Origin: Jatrophihabitans sp.
GTDB lineage: Bacteria; Actinomycetota; Actinomycetes; Mycobacteriales; Jatrophihabitantaceae
Assembly: GCA_036399055.1 (NCBI GenBank)
Contig: DASWNX010000004.1
Span: 1 to 64,000 of the forward strand
Direction: 5' to 3'
Length of the DNA stretch: 64,000 nt
Shown: positions 35,193 through 44,017 of the stretch, piece by piece
How positions within the stretch are numbered: the first letter of the stretch is position 1
How the letters are laid out: every line of letters starts with the position of its first letter
Notes under the pieces: model-generated
What the model was told of the DNA's origin: nothing
Databases searched by the model: none
What the model saw: only the letters and a program-made list of their open reading frames with translations
Made by a program: the position numbers and the translations under genes

Positions 35193-36860
35193 ATGCGACG
35201 AACGGTGCTTGTCGGCTTGGTGGTCGCGCTGGCCGCCATCAGCGTGTCCGGCTGCGATGCCAACAACAAATCCGCCGGGCCGGCTCAGACCAAGGCCAAG
35301 GCCGGCGGCGAGCTGAATGTGCTCAGTTCGGCTTCGACGATCAACCTTGATCCTGCCAAGAGCCAGAACCTGGCCACCAGCACCATCCATCTGGTGCTGC
35401 GCAGCCTGACCACCTGGCAGGAAACGGCCACCGAGGCGCCCACGGTGGCGCCGGACCTGGCCACCGACACCGGCCAGGTCTCCGATGGCGGCAAGCGCTG
35501 GACCTACACCCTCAGGCCCGGTCTGAAGTACGCCGACGGCTCGCCGATCCTGGCCGCCGATGTCAAGTACGGACTGGAGCGCTCCTTCGCCGCCCAGCTG
35601 TCCGGTGGGTTGGCCTACCACAAGACGTTGCTGGCGGGCGGTGAGAAGTACCAAGGCCCATTCGACGGCAAGCAGCTCGACTCGATCCAGACGCCCGACG
35701 ATCACACCATCGTCTTCCAGCTCAACAAGCCCTCCGGGGACTGGCCGTGGATCGCCAGCATGCCGGCGTTCGCGCCGGTGCCGAAGAAGGCCGAGGACAT
35801 CCAGCATTACGGTGAGAACCCGATGGCCAGCGGCCCGTACCAGGTCTCCTCGCTCAAGCAAGGCTCGACGCTGGTGCTCAAGCGCAACCCGCACTGGGAC
35901 CGCGGCAGCGACCCGGTCCGGACCGCCCAGCCGGACACCATCGTCTACACCATGGGCCTGGAGCCGACGGTGATCAACCAACGGCTGATCGCCGACCAGG
36001 GCAAGGACCGCAACGCGATCTCCTCAGCGAACGTGCCGGCGGCGTTGTTACCGAAGGTGCTGGGCAATCCGAGCGTGGCCCAGAGGCTGGCCACCTCGCC
36101 CAGCGGCGCGCTCAGCTACCTCGCGATCAACGTCACCCGCCCGCCGCTGAACAACCTGCAGGTGCGCCAGGCGCTGCAGTACGCGGTGAACAAGAAGGCG
36201 GTCCAGGTGGCCGCCGGTGGCGCCAAGATCGGCGGCGAGCTGGCCACCACCCTGATCACCCCTGGCATCCCCGGCTATCAGTCCTACGACAAGTACCCGG
36301 CCGACCCCAGCGGTGACATCGCCAAGGCCAAGGCGCTGCTGAGCCAGGCCGGCCACGCCAGCGGCGTCTCGTTGACCCTGCTGACCCGCAACGACAGCAT
36401 CCACCTGGCTCAGGCGCAGGCGGTGCAGTCCGGGCTGACCGCGGCCGGCATCAACGTCCGGCTCAAGCCCGAAGACAGCGACTCCTTCTATGCCGACACC
36501 GGCGCCAGCAAGGGCGACTACGACCTGGCGTTGCTCAGCTGGCTGCCGGATTACCCGAGTGCCAACGGCAACATCGCGCCGCTGTTCGACTCCAGCCAGA
36601 TCGGCAACGGCAACTTCAACGCCAGCCACTACAGCAACCCCGCTGTGGACAAGCTGATCGCGCAGGCCAGCGCCGAGACCGACCAAGCCGCCGCCCAGGC
36701 GCTGTGGGGCCAGGCCGACCGGGCGATCATGGACGACGCGCCGGTGGTGCCGCTGCTGTACGCCCGCAACGCGTTCCTGCGCGGGTCGGGCGTGGCGAAC
36801 TTCTACGCGCCGCCGTACCCGCCCTACGTCAACATGCTGGTGGTCGGGCTGGCCGGCTGA
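35193..36860 (+). CDS. ABC transporter substrate-binding lipoprotein (family 5, peptide type)
   Basis: A 555-residue extracellular solute-binding protein. The signal peptide ends in a lipobox VSGC (Cys21), giving a lipid-anchored mature protein. Family 5 segments include GGKRWTYTLRPGLKYADGSPILAADVKYGLER, NPMASGPYQV and VRQALQYAVNKKAV. It follows the two permeases in one transcription unit. No DppD/DppF ATPase gene is nearby, so the transporter must borrow ATPases encoded elsewhere. Confidence 0.92.
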   Translation: MRRTVLVGLVVALAAISVSGCDANNKSAGPAQTKAKAGGELNVLSSASTINLDPAKSQNLATSTIHLVLRSLTTWQETATEAPTVAPDLATDTGQVSDGGKRWTYTLRPGLKYADGSPILAADVKYGLERSFAAQLSGGLAYHKTLLAGGEKYQGPFDGKQLDSIQTPDDHTIVFQLNKPSGDWPWIASMPAFAPVPKKAEDIQHYGENPMASGPYQVSSLKQGSTLVLKRNPHWDRGSDPVRTAQPDTIVYTMGLEPTVINQRLIADQGKDRNAISSANVPAALLPKVLGNPSVAQRLATSPSGALSYLAINVTRPPLNNLQVRQALQYAVNKKAVQVAAGGAKIGGELATTLITPGIPGYQSYDKYPADPSGDIAKAKALLSQAGHASGVSLTLLTRNDSIHLAQAQAVQSGLTAAGINVRLKPEDSDSFYADTGASKGDYDLALLSWLPDYPSANGNIAPLFDSSQIGNGNFNASHYSNPAVDKLIAQASAETDQAAAQALWGQADRAIMDDAPVVPLLYARNAFLRGSGVANFYAPPYPPYVNMLVVGLAG

Positions 36861-36892
36861 TCGCCGACTGTCCGGACCGCGTTCGAAGTCCG

Positions 36893-37456
36893 CTACGCGC
36901 GGGCGTGCCGGTGCTCCTGCCACGTGGTGCTGAGTGCCTGTGTGAACGTGTCGACCGGCTGGGCGCCGGAGACGGCGTACTTGCCATCGAAGACGAAGAA
37001 CGGGACTCCGGTGATGGCGAGCTGGCGAGCGAGCTCGATGTCGTTGTCGAAGTCGTTGCCGTAAGCGTCGGAGTCGAGAATCTCGCGGGCTCCGTCACGC
37101 TCGAGTCCGATCTCGGCCGCCAGGTCGGCCAGGACATCGAGGTTGCCGACGTGGAGGCCGTCGGTGAAGTAGGCCCGGAAAAGGCGTTCGACCATCTCGT
37201 GTTGCTTGCCCTGGCTGCCGGCGAAGTGAATCAGGCGGTGCGCGGTGCGGGTGTTCGTGGCGATGACCTTGTCCAGGTTGTACGTCAGGCCGACCCGCGC
37301 GGCCCGCGAGGTGGTCCGGGCGCTCATCGCCTCAGCTTGCGCGCGCGGAACGCCGCGTTCCTTCACCAGGAGGTCGTTGAGTTCGAAGGCAGCATCGTGC
37401 GGCAGCGCAGGTAGGAGCCGGTAGGAGTGGTACCGGCCGACGCACACCTGCTTGTT
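36893..37456 (-). pseudogene. 5'-truncated DsbA/FrnE-family oxidoreductase remnant
   Basis: From about 37440 downward the frame matches the FrnE/2-hydroxychromene-isomerase branch of DsbA proteins: PHDAAFELNDLLVKERGVP, NTRTAHRLIHFAG, GVPFFVFDGKYAVSGAQP, FTQALSTTWQEH. The N-terminal strand and the CPWC redox motif that should precede it are missing; upstream the frame turns into unrelated sequence and runs into the LysR gene. It therefore lacks its active site and is probably dead. It marks the left edge of the accessory island. Confidence 0.7.
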
Positions 37457-37542
37457 GCAGCGAAAGTAGCTGTGCGTGCCAGGTCGGTGCTCTTGGGGAA
37501 GCACTGCCGTGCCGCAGCAGGCCATGGGTGTTGGGGCCCGCT

Positions 37543-38451
37543 TTACACGTCCTGGACCTGGCGCGAGACCTCCGCGAGCGCGAGGATCTTGGGCTTGTCG
37601 TGGTCGGCTGAGTGCCACACCACCCCGTACGCGCACTCCTGGAGGTCCTCCACCGGCAGATACCGCACGTCCGGTCGGGGGTAGAGGGTTGCGGCCGAGG
37701 CCGGGACGAACGCGATCGCGCCTCCCAGCGACACCGTCGACAGCAGCGTCTCGAACCGCGTCACCTGCTGGTCGCTATAGCGGACGGTGGTCCCGTCCGG
37801 CCACGGGTCGCCGGACCAGAAGCCGCGGCGGACGGGGAACTCCTCCGAGACGAGGCTGACGATCAAGTGATGGCTGAGCTCGGCCAACGACACGACGTCA
37901 CGCGCGGCGAGCGGGTCGGATACGGCCACGCAGGCCAGCCGCGGTTCGGTCGTGAGTACCTGATCGTGCATGCCTTCAGGGGCGGGCAGGTGAACAAAAG
38001 CGGCGTCGATCTCGCCCTCGGATAGCATCGCGAACTGTTCGACGACGTCGTCGGCCACGTGTACCTCCGGGCCGAGCTCGGGGTGCTGCGCGGTGACCGC
38101 AGCGATCACCTTGCGGGTCACGGGCAGGGCGCCGAAGCTTTCGCACACGCCGAGGCGCAGCTTGCCGCTGCCCGCCGCCGCGCGGTGTGCAGCGTGGCGC
38201 AGGGCGTGACCCGCGTCCACGGCATCTTTTACATAAGGGAGCAGTTCCTGGCCGTGCTTGGTGAGCTCGACCTGCCTGCTGGTACGGGTGAACAGCTGTA
38301 CGCCGAGGCGTTGTTCGAGCGATCTGATCTGCTGACTCAGTGCGGGCTGGGTGAGATAGAGCCGGTTCGCCGCACGGCCGAAGTGAAGCTCCTCTGCCAG
38401 CACCAGCAGCAACCGCAGCTGGTGGCCGGTGGGATCGTCTCCGCTCTTCAC
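37543..38451 (-). CDS. LysR-family transcriptional regulator
   Basis: A 302-residue LysR regulator. The winged helix-turn-helix is at the N-terminus (LRLLLVLAEELHFGRAANRLYLTQPALSQQIRSLEQRLG, split by the recognition helix). A two-lobed effector domain follows (about 92-300). It is divergent from the isonitrile operon, 190 bp apart, so it is the likely pathway regulator and may bind its own intergenic region. GTG 38451 is the chosen start. The last 93 bp of the frame from 37636 overlap the DsbA remnant region, which is further reason to see that remnant as broken. Confidence 0.88.
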   Translation of the reverse strand: MKSGDDPTGHQLRLLLVLAEELHFGRAANRLYLTQPALSQQIRSLEQRLGVQLFTRTSRQVELTKHGQELLPYVKDAVDAGHALRHAAHRAAAGSGKLRLGVCESFGALPVTRKVIAAVTAQHPELGPEVHVADDVVEQFAMLSEGEIDAAFVHLPAPEGMHDQVLTTEPRLACVAVSDPLAARDVVSLAELSHHLIVSLVSEEFPVRRGFWSGDPWPDGTTVRYSDQQVTRFETLLSTVSLGGAIAFVPASAATLYPRPDVRYLPVEDLQECAYGVVWHSADHDKPKILALAEVSRQVQDV

Positions 38452-38467
38452 GATGCATGCTCTGGTC

Positions 38468-38514
38468 GATCAATAACTGTCACGTTATCACTGTACGTTA
38501 AATTATGATTGATC
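38468..38514. promoter_or_regulatory. Operator candidates between lysR and the isonitrile operon
   Basis: ATAAC-TGTCAC-GTTAT (38473-38488) is an inverted repeat containing the T-N-A geometry of LysR boxes. A wider pair GATCAAT (38468-38474) and ATTGATC (38508-38514) brackets it. The whole 38460-38640 gap is much more AT-rich than the rest of the window. Confidence 0.5.
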
Positions 38515-38530
38515 TCTACTCCCCATACGA

Positions 38531-38558
38531 GTGACTTGTCGCGATTTCGGCGTATGCT
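38531..38558 (+). promoter_or_regulatory. Candidate promoter of the isonitrile operon
   Basis: GTGACT (38531-38536) and TATGCT (38553-38558) with a 16-nt spacer. The -10 fits TAnnnT; the -35 is weak, which is usual for LysR-activated promoters. It lies 17 nt after the inverted repeat. Confidence 0.35.
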
Positions 38559-38641
38559 TTGGTCTGCATAGTTGAGAGTAAGGCGTTCGCCTAATAGCCG
38601 AAGCTGACAAGTAACTCAAGGACCTTGTTTGGGGGCTCATT

Positions 38642-39616
38642 TTGAGTAGTGCGACAGCCGGGGTGTTGGATCCGGTCATTGAGGTATCTCAAAGAGTCCT
38701 GGAAATTCTCTACCGTTACCGTCGACTTGACAACTCCGTCGATTATGACGACAGGTCGTGCATCGCGTGCTTTGAAGCGCGCAGGACAAAGATCGATGAA
38801 TTCGTCCGGAAAGGCGAACCTATCCACTTCGCCATCCCGGCTTTTCCCGCGAAATCACCCAACCAAACTAAGGTGCTGGGTGCACTGCCTGACCTGGGTG
38901 AACAGATGGCACTCGGTTTCCTGCAGTCGTTGTGTGACTACATCAGTCACTTCTACGCTCCGGGCGCCCGCATCACGATCTGCTCTGACGGCCACGTGTT
39001 CGGCGATGTCGTCGGGGTCAGCGACGCGGCGATTACCGCTTACCGGGAAAGTCTCACGGACATGATCGAGAAGTCGGACTGGACCTCGTTGGCGATGTTC
39101 GGGCTCGACGACGCCTTTGGCGCCCTAAACTATCCGATGCTGCGTGACCTGCTCGATCGCAATTACTCCAGCACGCTCGACGAACTCAAAGAGAGCGTCC
39201 GCACGAACCCGGCCACCCTGTCGCTGTTCAACGGAATTCACCGGTTCATGTTCGAGGACGCGGTCGGCATGCGGGGCGACTCCCTGTCGAAGGCCCGGTT
39301 GCGGAAGGAGTCAAAGGAGAGCGCTTACAACACCATTCTGCGGAGCAATGCCTGGAGCCGGGTCGTCACGGAACGTTTTCCAAACGCCATGCGGCTCTCG
39401 ATCCACCCACAGCCACCACACTCCGAGAAATTCGGGTTGCAACTCATGCGAACAGGTGACAGCTGGTTGACACCTTGGCACGGAGTGGCTCTGGACGACG
39501 GGGCGACGATCTCGCTGGTCAAACGGTCGCAGGCCGAGAAAGTCAAGGCCACCGTGGTGTGGCGGTACGGCAGGCCCAGTCATTTCGTCGCTCCCCACCT
39601 TGGCATCGATTCCTAG
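38642..39616 (+). CDS. Isonitrile synthase (IsnA/PvcA family)
   Basis: A 324-residue member of the DIT1/PvcA family, which converts the amino group of an aromatic or aliphatic amino acid to an isonitrile using a pentose phosphate carbon. Signatures: FPAKSPNQTKVLGALPDLGE (about 69-88), YAPGARITICSDGHVFGDVVGV (about 105-126), and FEDAVGMRG. TTG 38642 is preceded by GGGGGC at a six-nt spacing, and no in-frame ATG lies near. Whether the substrate is Trp, Tyr or another amino acid cannot be told by eye. It opens the 11-gene operon. Confidence 0.85.
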   Translation: MSSATAGVLDPVIEVSQRVLEILYRYRRLDNSVDYDDRSCIACFEARRTKIDEFVRKGEPIHFAIPAFPAKSPNQTKVLGALPDLGEQMALGFLQSLCDYISHFYAPGARITICSDGHVFGDVVGVSDAAITAYRESLTDMIEKSDWTSLAMFGLDDAFGALNYPMLRDLLDRNYSSTLDELKESVRTNPATLSLFNGIHRFMFEDAVGMRGDSLSKARLRKESKESAYNTILRSNAWSRVVTERFPNAMRLSIHPQPPHSEKFGLQLMRTGDSWLTPWHGVALDDGATISLVKRSQAEKVKATVVWRYGRPSHFVAPHLGIDS

Positions 39617-39631
39617 AAGGGTGGTCAAGTC

Positions 39632-40435
39632 ATGACAGCGCCATCGTCAACTTCGCTCAATACTCTGGTCCACACTCCGCTGCGCCCGTTCGGGCGAATC
39701 GTCGAGGCACCCGGCGGCATCAACGTGGCAGATATCCCGGTCGAGACGCTTGCCGCGTGGACCGTCGAATCCCGCGTGCTCGTGCTGCGTGGATTCGACC
39801 TGATGGCGAAGCAGGAGTTCGCCGATTGGTCTCGGCGCTGGGGCAAAGTGCTCGAATGGCCGCCCGGCGAGGTTGTCGACCTGGTGGTGGAAGACAACCC
39901 GAAGAACTACCTGTTCGCAAGCGGCGACGTGCCGTTCCACTGGGACGGAGCATTCGTGGCGGACAATCCACGCTGGTTCTTCTTCCAGTGCCTCGATGCC
40001 ACCCCCGCTGCGGGCGGTGAAACCGTCTTCTCCGATACCACGGCGGTGTACCGGGATGCCGATCCGGAAACGCGAGAGCGGTGGTCGCGGGTCAGCATGA
40101 CTTATACGACCGACAAGCTCGCCCACTATGGCGGTCGGGTCACCGAAAAGCTTGTTTCCCAGCACCCGGCGACCGGTCTGCCGGTATTGCGGTTCGCCGA
40201 GCCGCTCGATCCGAATAAATACAAGAATCCCGTGTCGGTCGAGGTCGACGGCGTCGATGATCCGGAGAAGTTTCTCGCCGAGCTTGCCAGCCTGGTGCAT
40301 CGCCGCGAATATTGCTACCACCACGAGTGGCGTAGCGGTGACCTCCTGCTGGCGGACAACTTCTCGCTGATACACGGTCGCAACGCGTTCAGCGGCCCGA
40401 CCAATCGACACCTGCAGCGGGTCGAGGTCATTTGA
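39632..40435 (+). CDS. Fe(II)/2-oxoglutarate dioxygenase, TauD/IsnB-PvcB type
   Basis: A 267-residue TauD-fold oxygenase. The metal triad is His103-x-Asp105 (FHWDGAF) and His248 (SLIHGRNAF); the 2OG-binding Arg is in NRHLQR near residue 260. IsnB/PvcB-type partners of isonitrile synthases desaturate or decarboxylate the isonitrile amino acid to a vinyl isonitrile, and gene order here is the same as in those pairs. It starts 15 bp after isnA. Confidence 0.87.
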   Translation: MTAPSSTSLNTLVHTPLRPFGRIVEAPGGINVADIPVETLAAWTVESRVLVLRGFDLMAKQEFADWSRRWGKVLEWPPGEVVDLVVEDNPKNYLFASGDVPFHWDGAFVADNPRWFFFQCLDATPAAGGETVFSDTTAVYRDADPETRERWSRVSMTYTTDKLAHYGGRVTEKLVSQHPATGLPVLRFAEPLDPNKYKNPVSVEVDGVDDPEKFLAELASLVHRREYCYHHEWRSGDLLLADNFSLIHGRNAFSGPTNRHLQRVEVI

Positions 40436-41670
40436 TGGGCATCGGCATCGTGGGAGCCGGGATTTCCGGCCTTCACCTGGCTCTACGCCTCCAGCAGTTC
40501 GGGATGGAGGTCACGCTTTATACCGCGCAGGACCCTGAGGACATCCGCACGGGACCGCCGCTGAACTTCGTGACCCGGTTCGACTCGACCCGAAAAAGGG
40601 AGGTCGCGCTCGGTGTCACGGAGTGGGCGTCCAGCCAGTTCGACAACCCGTGGATGCACATGCGGCTGGAGGGCGCGGACCTTGAGTTCCGGGGAAAGCT
40701 GCCGAGCCCGGCGAGCTCGGTCGACTTCCGGATGTACCTGAGCGGGTTGCTGGAGGAACTCCACCGACGCGACGGGAAGGTGGCACGGCACGCGCCGCTG
40801 ACTCGCGGGGAACTGGCCAAGCTGGCGCAGCGGCACGACCTGCTCGTCGTGGCGGCCGGTCGCGGCGCCGTGACGGAGGTCTTTCCCCGCGATCCGGCGC
40901 GGTCGCCGTACGACTCGGCGCCGAGGTCGCTGCTGGGCGGGCTTTTCACCGGCGTGCGGCCACCGGAGCCCGCCGGAATGACCATGAACATGGTGCCCGG
41001 CGCGGGCGAGGTGCACGCGCCCTCGTACCACTCATTCGGGGGAATGCTCACCGCGATCCTGATCGAGGCCGTCCCCGGCGGGCCGTTCGAGGAAGTCACC
41101 CTGGGGGACTACCGCGGCGATCCCGACTTGCTTGCCAAGAAGGTGCTCGACCTGATCACTCACCACGCGCCGTCGTTGCGGGAGCGCATCGACGAACGTG
41201 CGTTCGGTCTGGCCCGACCAGGGGATCACATGCAGGGCGCCCTGGTGCCGACCGTGCGCCACGGGGTTGCGCAGGTCGCCGACGGACGGTTCGCGGTGGC
41301 CATCGGGGACGCGTGGATCGTGAACGACCCGCTGACCGCACAGGGGGCGAACCTCGGTTCGCAGCAGGCGTTCGAGGTCGCGCACCTGCTGTCCACCCAC
41401 AGCGGCCCCTACGACGAGGCCTTCTGCCGGATGGTCTCGGACACGCTGTGGCAGGCCGCGCAGCCGGTCGTCGACTGGACGAACACTTTCCTCGGCGAGC
41501 CGCCGCCGCACGTGGTGAAGCTGCTCTCCGCCGCTTCGGCGGATCAGCGGGTCGCGGACGCGTTCGTGGCGAACCTCGACCGTCCGGCCGAAATGTGGCA
41601 GAGCATCCGTACGCCGGAAGACAGCACAAGGTTCCTCGCGGCGGTCACCGACTCAGGGGTCGTGTCATGA
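40435..41670 (+). CDS. FAD-dependent monooxygenase, styrene/indole monooxygenase StyA-like (copy 1)
   Basis: A 411-residue single-component-lacking group E flavin monooxygenase. The FAD motif IGIVGAGISGLHLAL starts at residue 2. Later signatures include VAIGDAWIVNDPLTAQGANLGSQ (FAD ribityl contact) and FLGEPPPHVVKLL. Known relatives (StyA, IndA) epoxidise alkenes using FADH2 supplied by a separate reductase. ATG 40435 overlaps the upstream stop by one nt. It shares the whole length with the second copy at 42797. Epoxidation of the vinyl isonitrile is a reasonable hypothesis. Confidence 0.82.
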   Translation: MGIGIVGAGISGLHLALRLQQFGMEVTLYTAQDPEDIRTGPPLNFVTRFDSTRKREVALGVTEWASSQFDNPWMHMRLEGADLEFRGKLPSPASSVDFRMYLSGLLEELHRRDGKVARHAPLTRGELAKLAQRHDLLVVAAGRGAVTEVFPRDPARSPYDSAPRSLLGGLFTGVRPPEPAGMTMNMVPGAGEVHAPSYHSFGGMLTAILIEAVPGGPFEEVTLGDYRGDPDLLAKKVLDLITHHAPSLRERIDERAFGLARPGDHMQGALVPTVRHGVAQVADGRFAVAIGDAWIVNDPLTAQGANLGSQQAFEVAHLLSTHSGPYDEAFCRMVSDTLWQAAQPVVDWTNTFLGEPPPHVVKLLSAASADQRVADAFVANLDRPAEMWQSIRTPEDSTRFLAAVTDSGVVS

Positions 41671-42800
41671 ATGTCAAGGTCGGCCTGGTCTGGGACGCCG
41701 TTGGGCCGGTGGCGGCGGGGCGGGGCCTGCTGGACTTCGCGCGCGATCAGAAGCTGGATGCCTTCCTGGTGTTCGACCATCTGATCAACGTCTTCCCCCG
41801 ACAGGTGTGGGACACCGACTTCACCCCTCTCGCGCAGGCGATGCCGGAACCTGACCAGTGCCTCGACTTCGCCACCGTGCTGGGCAACTTCGCCCCACAC
41901 GCCGGCCCGGTCCAGCTGGTCGTCGGCGTCACCGACCCTGGCCGTAGGCACCCGGCGGTGCTGGCGCAGACGGCGTTGACGCTGGCTCAACTCACTGAAC
42001 GGGCGCCGGTGCTGGGCATCGGCGCGGGCGCGTTCGAGAACCTGGTGCCCTATGGGCTGCCGCACGAGCGCCAGGTCGAGCGGACCGAAGAGGCATTGCA
42101 GATCCTGCGGATGTTCTTCGACGGCGTCGGGCCGCACGACTTTCAGGGCCACCACTTCACCCTGGATCAGGCACTGATGGGCCTGCGCGCGCCCGAGGGT
42201 CGCGCGCCCGAGCTCTGGGTCGGCGCGAACGGCTCGCGGATGCTGCGGCTCACCGGCCGCTACGCCGACGGTTGGGTGCCGTCGGAGCTGGTAGTGCCCA
42301 CCGAGTACGCGCGGCGGCTGGGCATCGTGCGCACTGCGGCGGAGACGGCCGGGCGTGACCCGGACGGCATCGTCGCGGCGGGCGGTGTCCCGATCGTCGT
42401 GGCCGACACCGACACCGAGGCGCGGAAACTGTTGCAGAACAAGCTGATCCGCTATATGGCGCTGCATGCGACCGCGGACGCCTGGCGGGTACACGGGCGC
42501 GAGCATCCGTTCGGCCCTGACTACCGGGGCCTGAAGGAACTGCTGCCGCACAAGCTCACCCGTGCAGAGTTCGACCGGGCAATGGCCGACATCCCGGAGG
42601 ACGTGGTGGCGGCGCAAGCGATCGTCGGCAGCCGGGAGACGGTGCTGAATCGGATCGGTGACCTTGTCGACGCTGGCCTGCGGCACCCGATGCTGATCCC
42701 AATGTCCGCGCTCGCCTCGCCCGATGCAGCGCAGTACACGATCGAGTCGGTGGCCTGGCTCGGCGCGCAGCTGCATTCGACCGCGGCGGTGACGGCGTGA
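41667..42800 (+). CDS. LLM-class flavin-dependent oxidoreductase (copy 1)
   Basis: A 377-residue luciferase-like TIM-barrel enzyme that uses FMN or F420. Characteristic segments: VGLVWDAVGPVAAGRGLLDFA, FLVFDHLINVFPR, APVLGIGAGAFENLVPYGLP, ELWVGANGSRMLRLTGRYADGW. ATG 41667 overlaps the upstream stop (ATGA), and its own stop overlaps the next gene (GTGA). It sits between the two StyA-like genes. It could reduce an intermediate or act as a monooxygenase; the cofactor is not fixed by sequence. Confidence 0.82.
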   Translation: MNVKVGLVWDAVGPVAAGRGLLDFARDQKLDAFLVFDHLINVFPRQVWDTDFTPLAQAMPEPDQCLDFATVLGNFAPHAGPVQLVVGVTDPGRRHPAVLAQTALTLAQLTERAPVLGIGAGAFENLVPYGLPHERQVERTEEALQILRMFFDGVGPHDFQGHHFTLDQALMGLRAPEGRAPELWVGANGSRMLRLTGRYADGWVPSELVVPTEYARRLGIVRTAAETAGRDPDGIVAAGGVPIVVADTDTEARKLLQNKLIRYMALHATADAWRVHGREHPFGPDYRGLKELLPHKLTRAEFDRAMADIPEDVVAAQAIVGSRETVLNRIGDLVDAGLRHPMLIPMSALASPDAAQYTIESVAWLGAQLHSTAAVTA

Positions 42801-44017
42801 TCGGCATCATCGGGGCCGGTATCTCCGGCCTGCAGCTGGCGTTGCGGCTGCAGCAGCTGGGCGTCGCGGTGACCGTGTATTCGGCTCAAGACGTGGGTGC
42901 GCTGAAGTCGGCTGCTCCCCGGAATTTCCCCGCGCGGTTCGGATCGACCCAGGAACGCGAGATGACGCTGGGCGTGTTCGACTGGGACACTGCGGCAGCC
43001 CAGGTGCGAAGCTGGTCGGTCGAGGTCCACATGCCAGTTGGTCGGCTGGCCTTTGAGGCCACCCTGACCCCGCCGTCTAGCGTGGTGGATTTCCGAATTT
43101 ACCTACCCCACCTGTACGAGGTCTTCGCCGCGCGCGGCGGCGAAGTGATCGTCGGTGCGCCGGACATCGCAGAGGTGGCGCGCAGGCACGAACTCGTGGT
43201 GGTGGCCAACGGCGACCGCTCGATGCGGCAGCTATTCCCTCGCGACCAGAGGCGTTCGCCGTACGACGGTCCACAACGGATCCTGACCAGCGGCCTGTAC
43301 CACGGCATCAGTGAGAACAGCCCGAACCAACTCGACCTGGCGCTGATACCTGGCGTCGGGGAGATCCTGCGGATCCCGTTCCTGTCACCGGCGGGCCGGG
43401 CGGACGTGCTGGCCTTCGAAGCGGTGCCCGGCGGGCCGCTGGAAGCACTGAGCACGCTCGACGCGGACGCTGATCCGGCTTTGTTCTACCGCGAGGTGCT
43501 TGCGATGGTGGAGAGGTTCACACCGGAGCTGCGCGGCCGAATCGACACGGCCGAGTTTGCCGCCATCGGCCCGCACGAGGTGCTGCAGGGCGGTGTGACA
43601 CCGGTGGTGCGCAAGGGCTGGGCCAAGCTGGCAGACGGCACCTGCGCCCTCGCCATCGGCGACGCGTGGATCACCAACGACCCGCTCACCGCACAGGGCG
43701 CGAACCTGGGGTCCCGCACGGCGTTCACACTCGCCGACCTGATCACCGCCGCCACCGGCCCGTTCGACGAGTCGTTCTGCCGCACCACTTCCGAGCGCCT
43801 GTGGGAAGACGCCCGGCCGGTGGTCGAGTGGAGCACCGCGTTCCTCGCGCCGCCGCCACCGCACGTGGCTGGCCTGTTCGGGCAGGCCGCGCAGAACCGG
43901 CGGGTCGCCGACGCGTTCGTGAGCAACTTCAACGACCCGGCCACCATGTGGCAGATCCTTTCCAGCCCGGAAGGCGTGGACTCGTTCCTTGCCGGCTTCC
44001 TCGAAGGAGCACGATGA
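42797..44017 (+). CDS. FAD-dependent monooxygenase, StyA-like (copy 2)
   Basis: A 406-residue paralogue of the gene at 40435, with FAD motif IGIIGAGISGLQLALRLQ, LAIGDAWITNDPLTAQGANLGS and FLAPPPPHVAGLFGQ. The two copies align end to end but are clearly diverged, so they probably act on different intermediates. GTG 42797 overlaps the upstream stop. No StyB-type flavin reductase is present in the operon. Confidence 0.82.
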   Translation: MIGIIGAGISGLQLALRLQQLGVAVTVYSAQDVGALKSAAPRNFPARFGSTQEREMTLGVFDWDTAAAQVRSWSVEVHMPVGRLAFEATLTPPSSVVDFRIYLPHLYEVFAARGGEVIVGAPDIAEVARRHELVVVANGDRSMRQLFPRDQRRSPYDGPQRILTSGLYHGISENSPNQLDLALIPGVGEILRIPFLSPAGRADVLAFEAVPGGPLEALSTLDADADPALFYREVLAMVERFTPELRGRIDTAEFAAIGPHEVLQGGVTPVVRKGWAKLADGTCALAIGDAWITNDPLTAQGANLGSRTAFTLADLITAATGPFDESFCRTTSERLWEDARPVVEWSTAFLAPPPPHVAGLFGQAAQNRRVADAFVSNFNDPATMWQILSSPEGVDSFLAGFLEGAR

